Positions 42,002 through 52,600 of a stretch of DNA of 64,000 bases are shown in pieces. The first letter of the stretch is position 1. Every line of letters begins with the position of its first letter. The DNA is taken from positions 62,001-126,000 of the forward strand of contig CAWIJO010000007.1 of assembly GCA_963836355.1 (NCBI GenBank), written 5' to 3'. The notes below the pieces were generated by a model, which saw nothing but the letters and a program-made list of their open reading frames with translations, ran no database searches and had not been told where the DNA came from. The DNA is from Palsa-506 sp963836355. Lineage in GTDB: Bacteria; Actinomycetota; Actinomycetes; Streptosporangiales; Streptosporangiaceae. The position numbers and the translations under genes were made by a program.

Positions 42002-43192
42002 ATGGATCTGCACTACAGTATTGGCGAGGCGCTGGGAACCGACTACTTCGGGCTGCGTGAGCCGTTCACCGCGCAGCAGGAAAGCTATCTGGTCCGCACC
42101 CGTGAGTTCGTCGATGCCGAGGTCCTCCCGGTGATCAATGGTTACTGGGAGCGAGCGGAGTTCCCGTGGGCGCTGATCGAGAAGATGTCCCCGCTCGGCA
42201 TCGTCGGCGACGGGATCGAAGGCTACGGCTGCCCGCCGATGGATCCGCTGGCGGCCAGCCTGATCAACATGGAGATCAACCGGGGTGACGGCAGCCTGGG
42301 CACCTTCCTGGCTGTGCAGGCTGGGCTGGCGATGCAGGCGATCGCGAAGTGCGGGTCAGAAGAGCAGAAGCAACGCTGGCTGGGACCCATGGCCCGGCTG
42401 GAAAAGGTCGGCGCGTTCGCGCTGACCGAGCCGGAGCACGGGTCCGACTCGGTCTCGCTGGGGACCACGGCCAGCCCTGACGGGGAGTCTTACGTCGTCA
42501 GCGGGCACAAGAAATGGATCGGCAATGGCAGCATCGCAGATGTCGTGGTCGTGTGGGCACGGGACATCTCGGATGGCGGGGTGAAGGGGTTCCTGGTCGA
42601 GAAGGGCACCCCTGGCTACAGCGCCAGGATCATGGCGGGTAAGGCTTCGCTGCGGGCGGTCTGGCAGGCGGAGATCGAGCTCGACCGCGTGCGGGTCCCT
42701 GCTGAGAACCGGCTGCCGGGCGCGAATTCGTTTAAGGACTGCGCCGCTGTGCTGACCGGGACTCGCAGCGCGTGCGCGTGGATGGCCCTCGGTCACGCGG
42801 TCTCGGGTTTCGACGCCGCGCTGACCTACGCCAAGCGCCGCAAGCAGTTCGGCAAGCCGCTGGCAAGCTTCCAGATCATCCAGCAGCGGCTGGTGCGGAT
42901 GCTGGCCGATGTCACCGCGATGCAGCTGTACTGCGCGCAGATCGCCAAGCTGGACGCGGCCGGCAAGCTGGCCCCGACGCTGGCGGGGCTGGCGAAGCTG
43001 CACAACACGAGCAAGGCCAGGGTGGTACTGGCCGATGCCCGCGACATGCTCGGCGGCAACGGCATCCTGCTTGACTTCCACGTCATCCGGCACATGGCCG
43101 ACATCGAGTCCATCCACACCTTCGAGGGCACCGAGACAATCCAGACCCTCATCGTCGGCCGGGACATCACCGGCATCGGCGCGTTCAGCTGA
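42002..43192 (+). CDS. Acyl-CoA dehydrogenase (glutaryl-CoA dehydrogenase-like)
   Basis: A 396-residue FAD-dependent acyl-CoA dehydrogenase. Present are the FAD-contact motif FALTEPEHGSDS, the second signature region KRRKQFGKPLASFQIIQQRL, MLGGNGILLDFHVIRHMAD, and the catalytic base in HTFEGTETIQTLIVGRDITG. The ending resembles glutaryl-CoA dehydrogenases more than short-chain enzymes. A CoA-transferase gene follows after 48 bp, suggesting an operon for degradation of an organic acid through its CoA ester. Confidence 0.9.
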   Translation: MDLHYSIGEALGTDYFGLREPFTAQQESYLVRTREFVDAEVLPVINGYWERAEFPWALIEKMSPLGIVGDGIEGYGCPPMDPLAASLINMEINRGDGSLGTFLAVQAGLAMQAIAKCGSEEQKQRWLGPMARLEKVGAFALTEPEHGSDSVSLGTTASPDGESYVVSGHKKWIGNGSIADVVVVWARDISDGGVKGFLVEKGTPGYSARIMAGKASLRAVWQAEIELDRVRVPAENRLPGANSFKDCAAVLTGTRSACAWMALGHAVSGFDAALTYAKRRKQFGKPLASFQIIQQRLVRMLADVTAMQLYCAQIAKLDAAGKLAPTLAGLAKLHNTSKARVVLADARDMLGGNGILLDFHVIRHMADIESIHTFEGTETIQTLIVGRDITGIGAFS

Positions 43193-43240
43193 CCAGCCCA
43201 TCAACGGCGGCCCGTCCGGATACGCTCCAGGAGGAACACC

Positions 43241-45241
43241 ATGCGCATCCCCGCGGAATCCTTGTCCGGCAGGTCAGTACGGGACAAGGTCGTCACCGCT
43301 GCCGAGGCGGTGCGGCTTATTCGTGACGGCGACTCGGTCATGGTCGAGGGGTTTGTGGGCCAGTGCTTCGCCGAGGAGCTGACGCTGGCGCTGGAGCAGC
43401 GTTTCCTGCTGACGGGCGCCCCCCGCGACCTCGGGCTGGTGTTTACCGTCGCCCCCGGGAACCGGCACGGTCGCGGGCTGGACCGGCTGTGCCACGAGGG
43501 CCTGCTCAAGCACGCCGTGGGCGGTCACTGGGCCTTGTCGCCAGAGTTGGGGAAGATGGCCGTTGGCAACAAGATCGAGGCGCACAATCTGCCGCAGGGA
43601 GTCATCTCGCAGCTGTTCCGGGACACCGCCGCCGGCAAGCCCGGCCTGCTGACCCGGGTAGGACTGGGCACCTTCGTCGACCCGCGGCATGGCGGCGGGA
43701 AGATCAACGAACGGACGACCGAGGATCGTGTCGAGCTAATCACCCTCGGCGGCGCGGAGTACCTGTTCTACAAGGCGTTGCCGCTCGACGTGGCATTCCT
43801 GCGCGGCACCACCGCGGATCCCGAAGGGAACATCACCATGGAGCGCGAGGCGCTGACCATGGAGGCGCTCGCCGTGGCCACAGCGGTGCACAATGCCGGT
43901 GGCCTGGTGATAGTGCAGGTAGAGCGGGTCGCCGAGAGCGGCAGTTTGAGCCCGCGTGAGGTTAAAATCCCGGGAATCCTGGTCGGCTGCGTCGTCGTTT
44001 CCCAGCCTGAGCACCATTGGCAGACCTTCGGCACGCCTTACTCGGCGGCGTTGAGCGGAGAGCTGCGCCGGGTCCGCAACCCGGTCCCGCCGCTGGAGCT
44101 GACCGCGCGGAAGGTCATTGCCCGCCGGGCGGCGATGGAACTCCGGCCCGACAGCGTGGTAAATCTCGGCATCGGCATACCGGAAGGTATCGCAAATGTG
44201 GCGGCCGAGGAACACATCCTGGACTACCTCACGCTGACCGCCGAACCCGGTGCGATGGGCGGCATGCCGACCGGAGGGCTGGATTTCGGCTCGGCGGTGA
44301 ATGCGCAAGCCATCCTGGACCAGCCGTCCCAGTTCGATTTCTATGACGGGGGCGGCCTCGACGCCGCGTTCCTGGGCATGGCTCAGGCGGACCGTCTGGG
44401 CAATGTCAATGTCAGCCAGTTCGGGCCGAGGCTGGCCGGCTCGGGAGGGTTCATCAACATCAGCCAGAACGCCAAACGGCTGGTGTTCACCGGGACCTTC
44501 GTCGCGCCGGGCCGCTGCAGCGTGCAGGACGGCCGGCTGGTCATCGCCGACGGCGACGCGGCGCCCAAGTTTCTCGCCGAGGTCGAGCAGCGGACCTTCA
44601 GCGGCGAGTACGCGGCCGCCGCCGGCCAGCCGGTGCTGTACGTGACCGAGCGATGCGTCTTTCAGCTCACCCCCGACGGCCTGGAACTCATCGAGATCGC
44701 CCCCGGGGTGGACCCCGAGAAGGACGTCCTCGCCCACATCGGGTTCGAGCCCATCATCCGCGGCGAGCCGAAGCTGATGGACACGCGGATCTTCGCCGCC
44801 GAGCCTATGGGCCTGAAAGACGACCTGCTTACCGTGCCACTAGAGGCGCGGTTCGCCTACGACGCCGCACGCAACATGTTCTTCCTCAACATGGAGGGCA
44901 TGTCGCTGGACACCAAGGACGAAGTCGACGCGATCGGGACCGAGGTCGGCAAGCGGCTGGCCGTCATCGGCAAGAAGGTGCAGATGGTCATCAACTACGA
45001 CAACTTCTACCTGGCCCCTGCCCTGACCGATGACTACACCGCCGTAGTCCGCGGGCTGGCCGAACGCTACTACGCCAGCGTGACCAGGTACACCACCAGC
45101 TCCTTCATGCGGCTCAAGCTCACCAGGCACCTGCACCACCGGGGACTGGCCCCGCATATCTACGAAAGCCGCCAAGAAGCCATGAACTGGCTCGAGACGA
45201 TACACAGATCGTCAGCGCAGTCCGGGTCTTCGGTGGGGTAA
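43241..45241 (+). CDS. Family I CoA-transferase (YdiF/propionate CoA-transferase-like) with C-terminal extension
   Basis: A 666-residue protein. Residues 1-530 match fused alpha/beta-subunit CoA-transferases: VMVEGFVGQCFAEELTLALE, RHGGGKINERTTEDRVELIT, then VVNLGIGIPEGIANVAAEE, and TAEPGAMGGMPTGGLDFGSA, where the glutamate in TAEPG is the expected catalytic residue. The last 135 residues (FFLNMEGMSLDTKDEVDAIG, GKKVQMVINYDNFYLAPALT, YTTSSFMRLKLTRHLHHRGL) form an extra domain. AGGAGG precedes the ATG. The probable reaction is CoA exchange between acetate-type and other acids; acid specificity is unknown. Confidence 0.88.
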   Translation: MRIPAESLSGRSVRDKVVTAAEAVRLIRDGDSVMVEGFVGQCFAEELTLALEQRFLLTGAPRDLGLVFTVAPGNRHGRGLDRLCHEGLLKHAVGGHWALSPELGKMAVGNKIEAHNLPQGVISQLFRDTAAGKPGLLTRVGLGTFVDPRHGGGKINERTTEDRVELITLGGAEYLFYKALPLDVAFLRGTTADPEGNITMEREALTMEALAVATAVHNAGGLVIVQVERVAESGSLSPREVKIPGILVGCVVVSQPEHHWQTFGTPYSAALSGELRRVRNPVPPLELTARKVIARRAAMELRPDSVVNLGIGIPEGIANVAAEEHILDYLTLTAEPGAMGGMPTGGLDFGSAVNAQAILDQPSQFDFYDGGGLDAAFLGMAQADRLGNVNVSQFGPRLAGSGGFINISQNAKRLVFTGTFVAPGRCSVQDGRLVIADGDAAPKFLAEVEQRTFSGEYAAAAGQPVLYVTERCVFQLTPDGLELIEIAPGVDPEKDVLAHIGFEPIIRGEPKLMDTRIFAAEPMGLKDDLLTVPLEARFAYDAARNMFFLNMEGMSLDTKDEVDAIGTEVGKRLAVIGKKVQMVINYDNFYLAPALTDDYTAVVRGLAERYYASVTRYTTSSFMRLKLTRHLHHRGLAPHIYESRQEAMNWLETIHRSSAQSGSSVG

Positions 45242-45300
45242 CGGCCAGCGGTGGAGGTTGCGGTGGTAAAGGCCGCCGCCCTCGTGGTCGGTGGGAGTGT

Positions 45301-45975
45301 TCAGCCGCCTGTGCCGACGGTGGGATCGGTCACGCCGAATGCGTCCCCCAGGCTAGTGAGATCAACGGCGAGCCGTGCATGCGCGGGCACATGCTCCAAC
45401 AGCGGGCGCATCGCTTCGAGGGCGGCGAGGATTTCACGCCCGACCTGCTGCGCAGAACGCATCGCATCCACGGAAACCAGGATTCCGCGGTCGCGGTACC
45501 ACGAGACAATAGGGGAGGTTACTTCACGGTAGAGGGCAAGACGCTGGGCAATGATGCCTGTGGTGTCGTCGGAGCGATGCTCGAGCGCAGCTCGCGCGAG
45601 CAGCCGGCGCATGAGTTCCCCGTCGTCGGCCTGCAGGTGCAGCGCCACATCCGCGGTCATCCCGAGTTCGCGGCCGATCAGGTAGGCCGCGCGGGCTTGG
45701 TGCATGTTCCGCGGGATTCCGTCTAGGACAAACCCGCCTCCGGCCGCCTTGGCGGCGACCATCGCCTCCCGCAGCATGTCGAGTACGACCTGGTCTGGCA
45801 CAAGTTCACCGCGGTCAAGATACTCCTGAACGGCCATGCCGAGAGCGGTCCGCCGCGCTACGTGATCGCGCAGCAGTTCGCCGGTCGCGATGTGGGGAAT
45901 GTCGAAGTGCGCGGCGATTAGTGCGCCCTGAGTCCCCTTGCCCGCGCCCGGCGGCGCGATCATCAGTACTCGCAT
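45301..45975 (-). CDS. Adenylate kinase-like protein (extra copy)
   Basis: A 224-residue adenylate kinase. P-loop APPGAGKGTQ (Ala in place of the usual first Gly), IATGELLRDHVARRTALG, FVLDGIPRNMHQA, and HRSDDTTGIIAQRLALYREV, which carries the AMP and lid residues. The lid is short. It is not in a ribosomal protein operon, the usual actinobacterial adk site, so it is probably an accessory paralogue. The C-terminal 35 residues are an unusual extension. Confidence 0.8.
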   Translation of the reverse strand: MRVLMIAPPGAGKGTQGALIAAHFDIPHIATGELLRDHVARRTALGMAVQEYLDRGELVPDQVVLDMLREAMVAAKAAGGGFVLDGIPRNMHQARAAYLIGRELGMTADVALHLQADDGELMRRLLARAALEHRSDDTTGIIAQRLALYREVTSPIVSWYRDRGILVSVDAMRSAQQVGREILAALEAMRPLLEHVPAHARLAVDLTSLGDAFGVTDPTVGTGG

Positions 45976-46093
45976 GCTCAGCTCCTCACATCATCATCCC
46001 GTCCACCGGCCGTCCAGTCGATAGCTCGGCTCACCGCCGGCAACAACGAGCAGCCGGCGGTGCTGACGGTGACGGCGCTTCTCGCACTCGGCG

Positions 46094-47112
46094 TTAAGGC
46101 GTGCGGCTCAGTATGACCTTGAGTGCTCCGGTCTCAGCTGGGCGGGCGAACACGTCGTATGCCTTGTCGAATTCCTCCAGTGCGAAATGGTGGGTGATGA
46201 ACTGCCCGGCGTCGATGTGGTGGCTAGCCAGAAGGCGCAGCAGTGTCGGGGTGGAGTAGGCGTCGACCAGGCCGGTCGTGATGGTGATGTTCCGGATCCA
46301 CTGCTCCTCGAGGTGCAGGGTCGCTGGCTTGCCGTGCACGGCGATGTTGGCGATCCGCCCGCCGGGGCGAGACAGCTTGACAGCTAGCTCGAAGGTGGCA
46401 GGTACCCCGGCCGCCTCGATCGTCACGTCAGCGCCAAGCCCGTCTGTCAGGGACCGGATCACTTCCAGCGGGTCCTGCCTGGAGTTGTTTACGGTGATAT
46501 CTGCGCCGAACTGCTTCGCCGCCTCCAGCCGGGAGTCAGCTAGGTCGATCGCGATGATGTGGCTGGGGCTGAACAGGCGAGCGCCCATGATCGCGGACAA
46601 GCCGATGGGACCGGACCCGACGACCGCGACGACGGGGCCTGGCCGCACGCCGCCGTTGAGGACGCCAACCTCATAGGCAGTCGGCAGAATGTCCGCGAGC
46701 ATGAGTATGTCCTCGTCGGCAGCGCCATCGGGTACCGGGTAGGTAGAGGTGTCGGCGAAGGGCACCGGACGTACTCGGCCTGGGTGCCGTCGATCTTGCA
46801 GCCGAGGATCCAGCCGCCGCCGCCGAGGCACTGCCCGGAACCCGAGACGCCCGAGACGAGAACGCGGTCGCCGGCCTTCACCCTCTTCACGCCGCTGCCG
46901 GCCGCCTTGACGGTCCCGACTGCCTCGTGGCCGAGGATCCGCCCGTCAGTCACGACCGGGACGTCACCTTTGAGAATATGCAGATCCGGGCCGCAAATCG
47001 TCGTGGCATCTACGCGCACGATCGCGTCCGTGTCAGCGGTGATTTCTGGCTTCGGCACTTCCTCCCACGCCTTATTTCTCGGTCCGTGGTAAACAAGTGC
47101 TCGCATGGCCAT
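46094..47112 (-). pseudogene. Zinc-dependent alcohol dehydrogenase, frameshifted
   Basis: The N-terminal frame (from 47112) has ALVYHGPRNKAWEEVPKPEI, TTICGPDLHILKGDVP and ILGHEAVG, the catalytic zinc ligands C and H. The structural-zinc loop is shortened (SGVSGSGQCLGGGGWILG lacks the first three cysteines). Near 46765 the frame shifts. The second frame gives YPVPDGAADEDILMLADILP, VVAVVGSGPIGLSAIMGARL and the end ALKVILSRTP. Complete but for one indel and the short loop deletion; probably non-functional, or partly a sequencing error. Confidence 0.8.
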
Positions 47113-47291
47113 TCTCCGCTTCTGTGGGGATATATGACCACGATGCCCGCTGCCGCACTCGCACGGCAGCGGCGAAAGTCCCGTAGCAGAACCGAAAGTC
47201 CTTCGCAGTTACCTGGTGTTGGGAATTACAGCCGTAACACCCGGACTTGCATCGGGCGCTACAGCGCGAGTGAAGGCGCTCCTAGGCCGGC
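47113..47291. other. Intergenic stretch
   Basis: Nothing recognised. Confidence 0.4.
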
Positions 47292-48230
47292 TCATTGACC
47301 GGTGAGACCGTGTTGCTCATTCAGGGCGTCGGCGAAGGCGCCAGTAACTGCTCCCCCGTTCTTGACACGTGTCAGCTGGGTGCCGCGAGCGCCTGCGACG
47401 TCCACGGTACTGAAGGCCCCGCTGGCGTAGATGAAGCCGTGGGTATTGCCGGCGGCGTCGGTGTAAAAGCCGGCGATCTCCCCGGTGTCGTTGATGCCGA
47501 AGGCGGTCGTGCTGGTGGCGAGCGGGAAGTTGACAGGGGTGAACACGCCGGCCTGGAGCAAAAAGCCGTGGGATCCCGTTGCATCCGACCATGCTCCGAC
47601 GATGTCGCCGGTGGTGTTTATCCCGGCGGCAACGGTCCCGGTGGCCCCGGGGAAGTCGATGGCCGTGAAGGTGCCGCCGCTGCTGACGAATCCATGCTCG
47701 ACGTTGGCGGCGTCGAAGTAGTCGCCGACGATCTGCCCGGCATCGTTGACGCCGATGGCTTGAGTCCCGCTGGCGCCGGGGAAGTCTACGTTGCCGAAGG
47801 TGCCGCCATCGTTCGCAAAGCCGCGCTGCACGCCCGCCAGGTCCTGGTACGCCCCGACGATCAGACCAGCCCCGTTGATGCTCGTGGCAATGCTTACCGT
47901 CGAGCTCGGGACGGGGAGAATCTGGTAAACCCCGCCCGTGAAGGTGAACGCGGTCGTGGGCGAGGTGCCGCTGCCGGGATCGAAAACGAACGCGCCCACC
48001 GCGGTGGTGCCGTTATTGTCGAAAACCAGAGACAGCGCCGCACCTGGATAGTCGGCACTCGCGAACGCGTACACCTTCGCCGCAGCCAGCTCTCGAGCCG
48101 CGGCATCATCGGCCGAGACCTCGGTGCGTTCGAGCCCAAGACCGGGTCGAAGATCCAGTAGGCCTCGCAGGACGGCCCGTCCCGGCCGGTCCGGTGATGG
48201 CTGCGCTGCTTTCTCCATGTCGCTCCCCAT
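47292..48230 (-). CDS. HAF-repeat protein
   Basis: A 312-residue protein of repeated 35-40-residue units with the HAF pattern. Examples are INGAGLIVGAYQDLAGVQRG, VNDAGQIVGDYFDAANVEHG, INTTGDIVGAWSDATGSHG and INDTGEIAGFYTDAAGNTHG, each followed by a strand such as FTAIDFPGATGT. Such repeats build beta-propeller-like surfaces. No clear signal peptide is visible at the chosen ATG; the start may be further in. Function unknown; extracellular binding is typical of the family. Confidence 0.72.
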   Translation of the reverse strand: MGSDMEKAAQPSPDRPGRAVLRGLLDLRPGLGLERTEVSADDAAARELAAAKVYAFASADYPGAALSLVFDNNGTTAVGAFVFDPGSGTSPTTAFTFTGGVYQILPVPSSTVSIATSINGAGLIVGAYQDLAGVQRGFANDGGTFGNVDFPGASGTQAIGVNDAGQIVGDYFDAANVEHGFVSSGGTFTAIDFPGATGTVAAGINTTGDIVGAWSDATGSHGFLLQAGVFTPVNFPLATSTTAFGINDTGEIAGFYTDAAGNTHGFIYASGAFSTVDVAGARGTQLTRVKNGGAVTGAFADALNEQHGLTGQ

Positions 48231-48323
48231 TTGAGCCTCGTGGGTGTGCCAGAGGACTTCGGCTGTCAGTTGGATCGTCGCATCCGGAACGGCGGCTAGC
48301 TGCCCAAGTTCCCGTTGCCGGGA

Positions 48324-49076
48324 TCATCGAAATGGGTCCAGGAGGCTGATCGACAACTCGGGGCTCTCGACGTGGGCGTTGTGACCGAGGCCAGGGAGCG
48401 TGACCGTAGCGGCGCCCAGCCGGCCAAGTTGCTCATCGGTGTTCATCGGGTCGTGCTCGCCGCGGGCAAGGGTCACCAGCGCCTGGGACCGCGCCAGCAA
48501 CCGCGGCATGTCGGGTGCCCCGACCGCGAACGCAGCAGGATCCATGGCCACCCGCCATCGCCGGTCCCGCTCACGCAGTCCGGCGTCTACGGCCGGGTCA
48601 TCGGCGGACAGCAGGCCGGCCAGGCCGGACAGCCGCAGGTAACGGGCGGCAGCCTCGTCGCGCGAGGCGAACCAGGCCGGCGACCGGCGGGCAGCGGCCC
48701 GCGCCCGGTCCAGATCCTCATCGGTCCAAGCGACCTTGATCCCCAGGCCGATGACGGCCTGCACCGACACGGCGAACCTGCCGCTGGCCAAGGCCAGGCC
48801 GACGACGCCGCCCAGCGAATGTCCCAGCACCACGGTGCGGGCATCGGGCCCGACGATACCGGCGACCGCGTCGGCGAGGTTGTCGAAGGTGTACCCAGAT
48901 AGCCACCGCGAGCCGCCATGACCGGGCAGGTCCGGCGCTAGCCAGCGCCCCGGCCACCGCCGGGCGAGCAGGGGCCGCCAGCTATCCCATGCGTCGCCGG
49001 TCGCGCCGAGGCCATGCAACAACACCAGAACGGGCTCCCCGCTGCCGCCCCCGTGAACCCGCAAACCGGCCTCCAT
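48324..49076 (-). CDS. Alpha/beta hydrolase
   Basis: A 250-residue hydrolase. LVLLHGLGATGDAW carries the oxyanion hole, VVLGHSLGGVVGLA the nucleophile, LARGEHDPM the acid and LPGLGHNAHVESPE the histidine, so the triad is complete. The ATG at 49076 with GAGG upstream is preferred to the earlier in-frame GTG at 49100. Substrate unknown. It stands alone between the HAF-repeat gene and a small membrane protein gene. Confidence 0.85.
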   Translation of the reverse strand: MEAGLRVHGGGSGEPVLVLLHGLGATGDAWDSWRPLLARRWPGRWLAPDLPGHGGSRWLSGYTFDNLADAVAGIVGPDARTVVLGHSLGGVVGLALASGRFAVSVQAVIGLGIKVAWTDEDLDRARAAARRSPAWFASRDEAAARYLRLSGLAGLLSADDPAVDAGLRERDRRWRVAMDPAAFAVGAPDMPRLLARSQALVTLARGEHDPMNTDEQLGRLGAATVTLPGLGHNAHVESPELSISLLDPFR

Positions 49077-49356
49077 ACCTCGCAGTGTGCCACCGCGCAC
49101 CTCTACGGAGACCCGGCGGCGACCGTCACCACGCCATAGGCCAGTCTGGCCGTCGAGAGCCCAGTACCTACATTTCCCGGCGGAAGGTGGCCCATAGTGA
49201 GCGGACCCGCGCAGCAGCCGGTGGCGCCTTATCCCCGATGCCAGCCGGTAATCCGCCGCCGCCGCTCACGCGTCACACAACATCCGGGCCGGCCGCGTGC
49301 CCTGCGGGGTGACCAGAATCCGGCTGCCCAAAACCGGCTGCCCAGAAGAAGGATTC
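49077..49356. other. Intergenic stretch
   Basis: No gene recognised; frames here lack ribosome sites. Confidence 0.4.
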
Positions 49357-49545
49357 ATGACCGAGACCGTGGCCCTGATCGCCGCCCTGGCCGCCGTGGC
49401 CGGCCTGGGTGGCGTGATCATCGTCCTCATGCGGCGGTGCGCCGCGCAGGAAGCTTCCTGCCGCCTGCTGATCCGCGCCCTGGCAGAGCAGAGCCCGCCT
49501 GGCCGGGCACCGCAGCTGCGCGTCATCCAGGGCGGCCGGCAGTGA
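49357..49545 (+). CDS. Small single-pass membrane protein
   Basis: A 62-residue protein with AGAAGGA before the ATG. One membrane helix (TVALIAALAAVAGLGGVIIV) is followed by a basic, cysteine-containing tail (LMRRCAAQEASCRLLIRALA) and a polar end. It probably lies in the inner membrane with the tail inside. Unknown family. It precedes the large glycosyltransferase by 135 bp. Confidence 0.6.
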   Translation: MTETVALIAALAAVAGLGGVIIVLMRRCAAQEASCRLLIRALAEQSPPGRAPQLRVIQGGRQ

Positions 49546-49680
49546 CCAGTAGGCGGCCACCGGCGGAGCTGCGACGATCTATCGAAGTTAGGGAGATTTT
49601 TGCCGGATAATTACCTGGATGCTACGAACCGGTAGCATTGCCCCGCTGGCTGAAGGCATGCCGGCGGAAGGCAGGCCCGG

Positions 49681-52600
49681 ATGGTGAAGCTCAGCGTCGT
49701 TGTGCCGTTCTACAACGTCGAGGGATACCTGCAGGAAGCGCTTGAGTCGGCCGCCAGGCAGTCTCTGCGTGATCTTGAAGTGATCATGGTGGATGACGGG
49801 TCGACCGACGGCAGCGCGCTGATCGCGAAGTCGTTCGCCTCCCGCGACCCGCGATTCCGGCTGTTCCAGCAGGAAAACCAGCGCCAGGGCCCGGCCCGCA
49901 ACTTCGGCGTGCGGCAGGCGGCCGGTGACTATCTTGCCTTCCTCGACGCCGATGACGTGCTGCCGGGGAATGCGTATGGCCTGCTCGTCGGCTCGCTGGA
50001 GGAAACAGGCTCGGACATCGCCGCGGGCGGCGTTCGCCGCTTCAGCACCGGCTGGGTCTCCCAGACTGTGGTCCACACGGAGGCATACCGGAAGACGATC
50101 CCGCGCACGGACGTCGCGCGGCATCCGGCCCTGCTCCGGGACTGCACGGTGTGGAATAAGGTGTACCGCCGGGATTTCTGGAACAACGCTCAGCTGGAAT
50201 TCTCTGCCGCCCGGTATGAGGACATCCCGGTCGCTATCCGGTCCTACGTGCTGGCGCGATCCGTGGATATCCGGCACGAAATCGTCTATTACTGGCGGGC
50301 GCGTGAGTCTGGCGAACTCTCCAGGACCCAGCGGTCCAGGGAACTCGAAAATGTCGAGGGCCGGATGGCCGCGGTGCTCGAGGCTGGCACCTTCCTCGCC
50401 GGGCACGCACCCAGCCTCAAGCAGGCCTTCGACCGCCGCGTACTCGACAATGACCTCGCCGTGCTGGTCCGTGCCGTCGAATTCGCTGGCCCGCCGGAGC
50501 GCAAGCGGATGCTCGAGCTGGCGGCCAACTATCTCGGCTCCGTCGATGACTCGGTCTTCCGGGACGCGAAGGTGCTGCAGCGGCTGCGGTATCACCTCAT
50601 CCGCGAGGGCATGCATGCGGAGCTTGTCGAACTGCTCCGTTACTCGCGCCGCGGCGAGGGCGCGAGTGCGCCGCTGGTGCAGCTCGGGCGGCTGCGCCGC
50701 AAGTGGTACATCGGCTATCCGTACCTTGCCGACCAGTCCCGCGGAATCCCCCGGCAGATCTACGATGCCGCCCGCGAGATGACGCTCAACGTGCGGCTCG
50801 ATGCGGTCAGCTGGCAGGCCGGGCGGCTGCGGATCAAGGGCTATGCCTACATCCGCCGCCTGGATGCCCCCCGGCAGCAGGACACCCGCATCGAGGTGAT
50901 GCTGCGCAATACCGTGATCAAGCGGACCATCCCGCTCAAGGTCACGCGCATGTGCCGGCCGGATGTCACGGCCCGGTCCGGCCAGGCGGCCGCATGCTAT
51001 GACTGGTCCGGCTTCATGGTCGAGATCAAGCCCGAGCGCCTGTCCAACCTCGGCACGTGGCGGGCGGCGAGCTGGGAACTGCTGGTCCGGGTCCGCGGGC
51101 GCGGGGCCAGGCGGCAGGGACCGGTCCGCAGCGTCGCGGCGGGATCCGCAGCACTGCCGGAAGGCCGCTGGGTGGGCGGCGGGGTATGGCTGCAGCCAGC
51201 CCCATTACACGATGGGCGATTCCTGATCCGGGCCGCCCGGCCTGATGCGCTGGTGACCGGATGCCGTGCCGAAGGCACCGACCTGCACATCGAAGGCTGG
51301 TCGGCGCTCCCGCTCGGCACCGCAGCGTCGGTTGTCATCTCGCTCCAGCAGGGCGGCGGGAAGCCGGCCCGCGTCCCGGTTACCGCCACCGACTCGGCCT
51401 TCGGCCGCCACGGCTTCCGCGCCGCCGTCCCCAGCAAGCGGCTGCTGCGCGCCGCCGACGCCGCGGCCGAGCAGGAAAGTGGCGAGCTGCCGCCAGGCGG
51501 GTTCCTGGAGGGCGCCGACGAGCAGGGCCTGTCGGTCGGCGACGAGATCCGCTGGGATCTCGCCCTCGATCCCGGCACCGGGCATGCCGTCCGGCTGGCC
51601 GGGGAAACCGACGCGGCCGGGGTCCGGCTGGCCGTCGGCGGACAGGAGATCACGACCTACCTGACGCCGTACGGCAACCTCTCGGCCATCCAGCGAACAT
51701 GCCGCCTAGTCGTCCGGCAGGCAGACTGGTCGGCGGACGGCGGGCTGGTTCTCCGCGGCGACTGCACCGACATTGAAACGGCGCCACCGGCGGTGCTGCT
51801 GCGCAGCACCGGATCTGGCTACCAGCACACGGTGCCGGTGCAGTGGCAGGACCACGCGTTCACCGTCGCCCTGTCCCCGGGCGCCATGCCCGGGCAGGCC
51901 GGTAATCTGCCGCTAGCCAGCGGAAACTGGGAGTTGCTTACCCGGACTCCGGCGGGCGAGAACCGCGTGGTCGCCGACCGGCAGCTGCTCACCCGGATGC
52001 CAGCGCCGCGCCAGACGGGCATCCATGAGGTGACGATGGAGACCTATCGTGGCGACGGTCTCCGGCTTGCCGTCCGGATCGCCTCCGCGGAGAAGGGCCC
52101 GTACGCCCAGCGGCGGCTGCGGGAATGGTACGGCTCGCAGGCCGCTTCCGGCCGGATCGAGGATCTCGCGATTTTCGACAGCCACGGCGGCAAGAACTAC
52201 TCCTGCAACCCGCGCGCCATCTATGAGGAGCTGCGGCGCCGCGACACCGGGCTGCAGTGCGCGTGGATCACCCGGGACGGCCAGATCGCGGTGCCGGACG
52301 GCGGCCGCGTTGTGGTCCGCGGCAGCCGCGAGCATTATGAGCTGGCCGCGCGGGCGCGCCTCATCGTCAGCAACATGCTGCAAGCTGACTGGTACCGCAG
52401 GCCAGCTGGCCAGCTATACCTGCAGACGTGGCATGGCACCCCGCTCAAGCGGATCTGCCTCGACGTGGAGACCCCGCAATTCCCGAGCGGGATGGCCTAT
52501 CACGACCGGGTCCGCGCCGACGTCGCGAACTGGAATGCGCTGATCTCGGAAAACGCGTTCAGCACGCCGATCTTCCGGAAAGCCTTCGACTTCGACGGCG

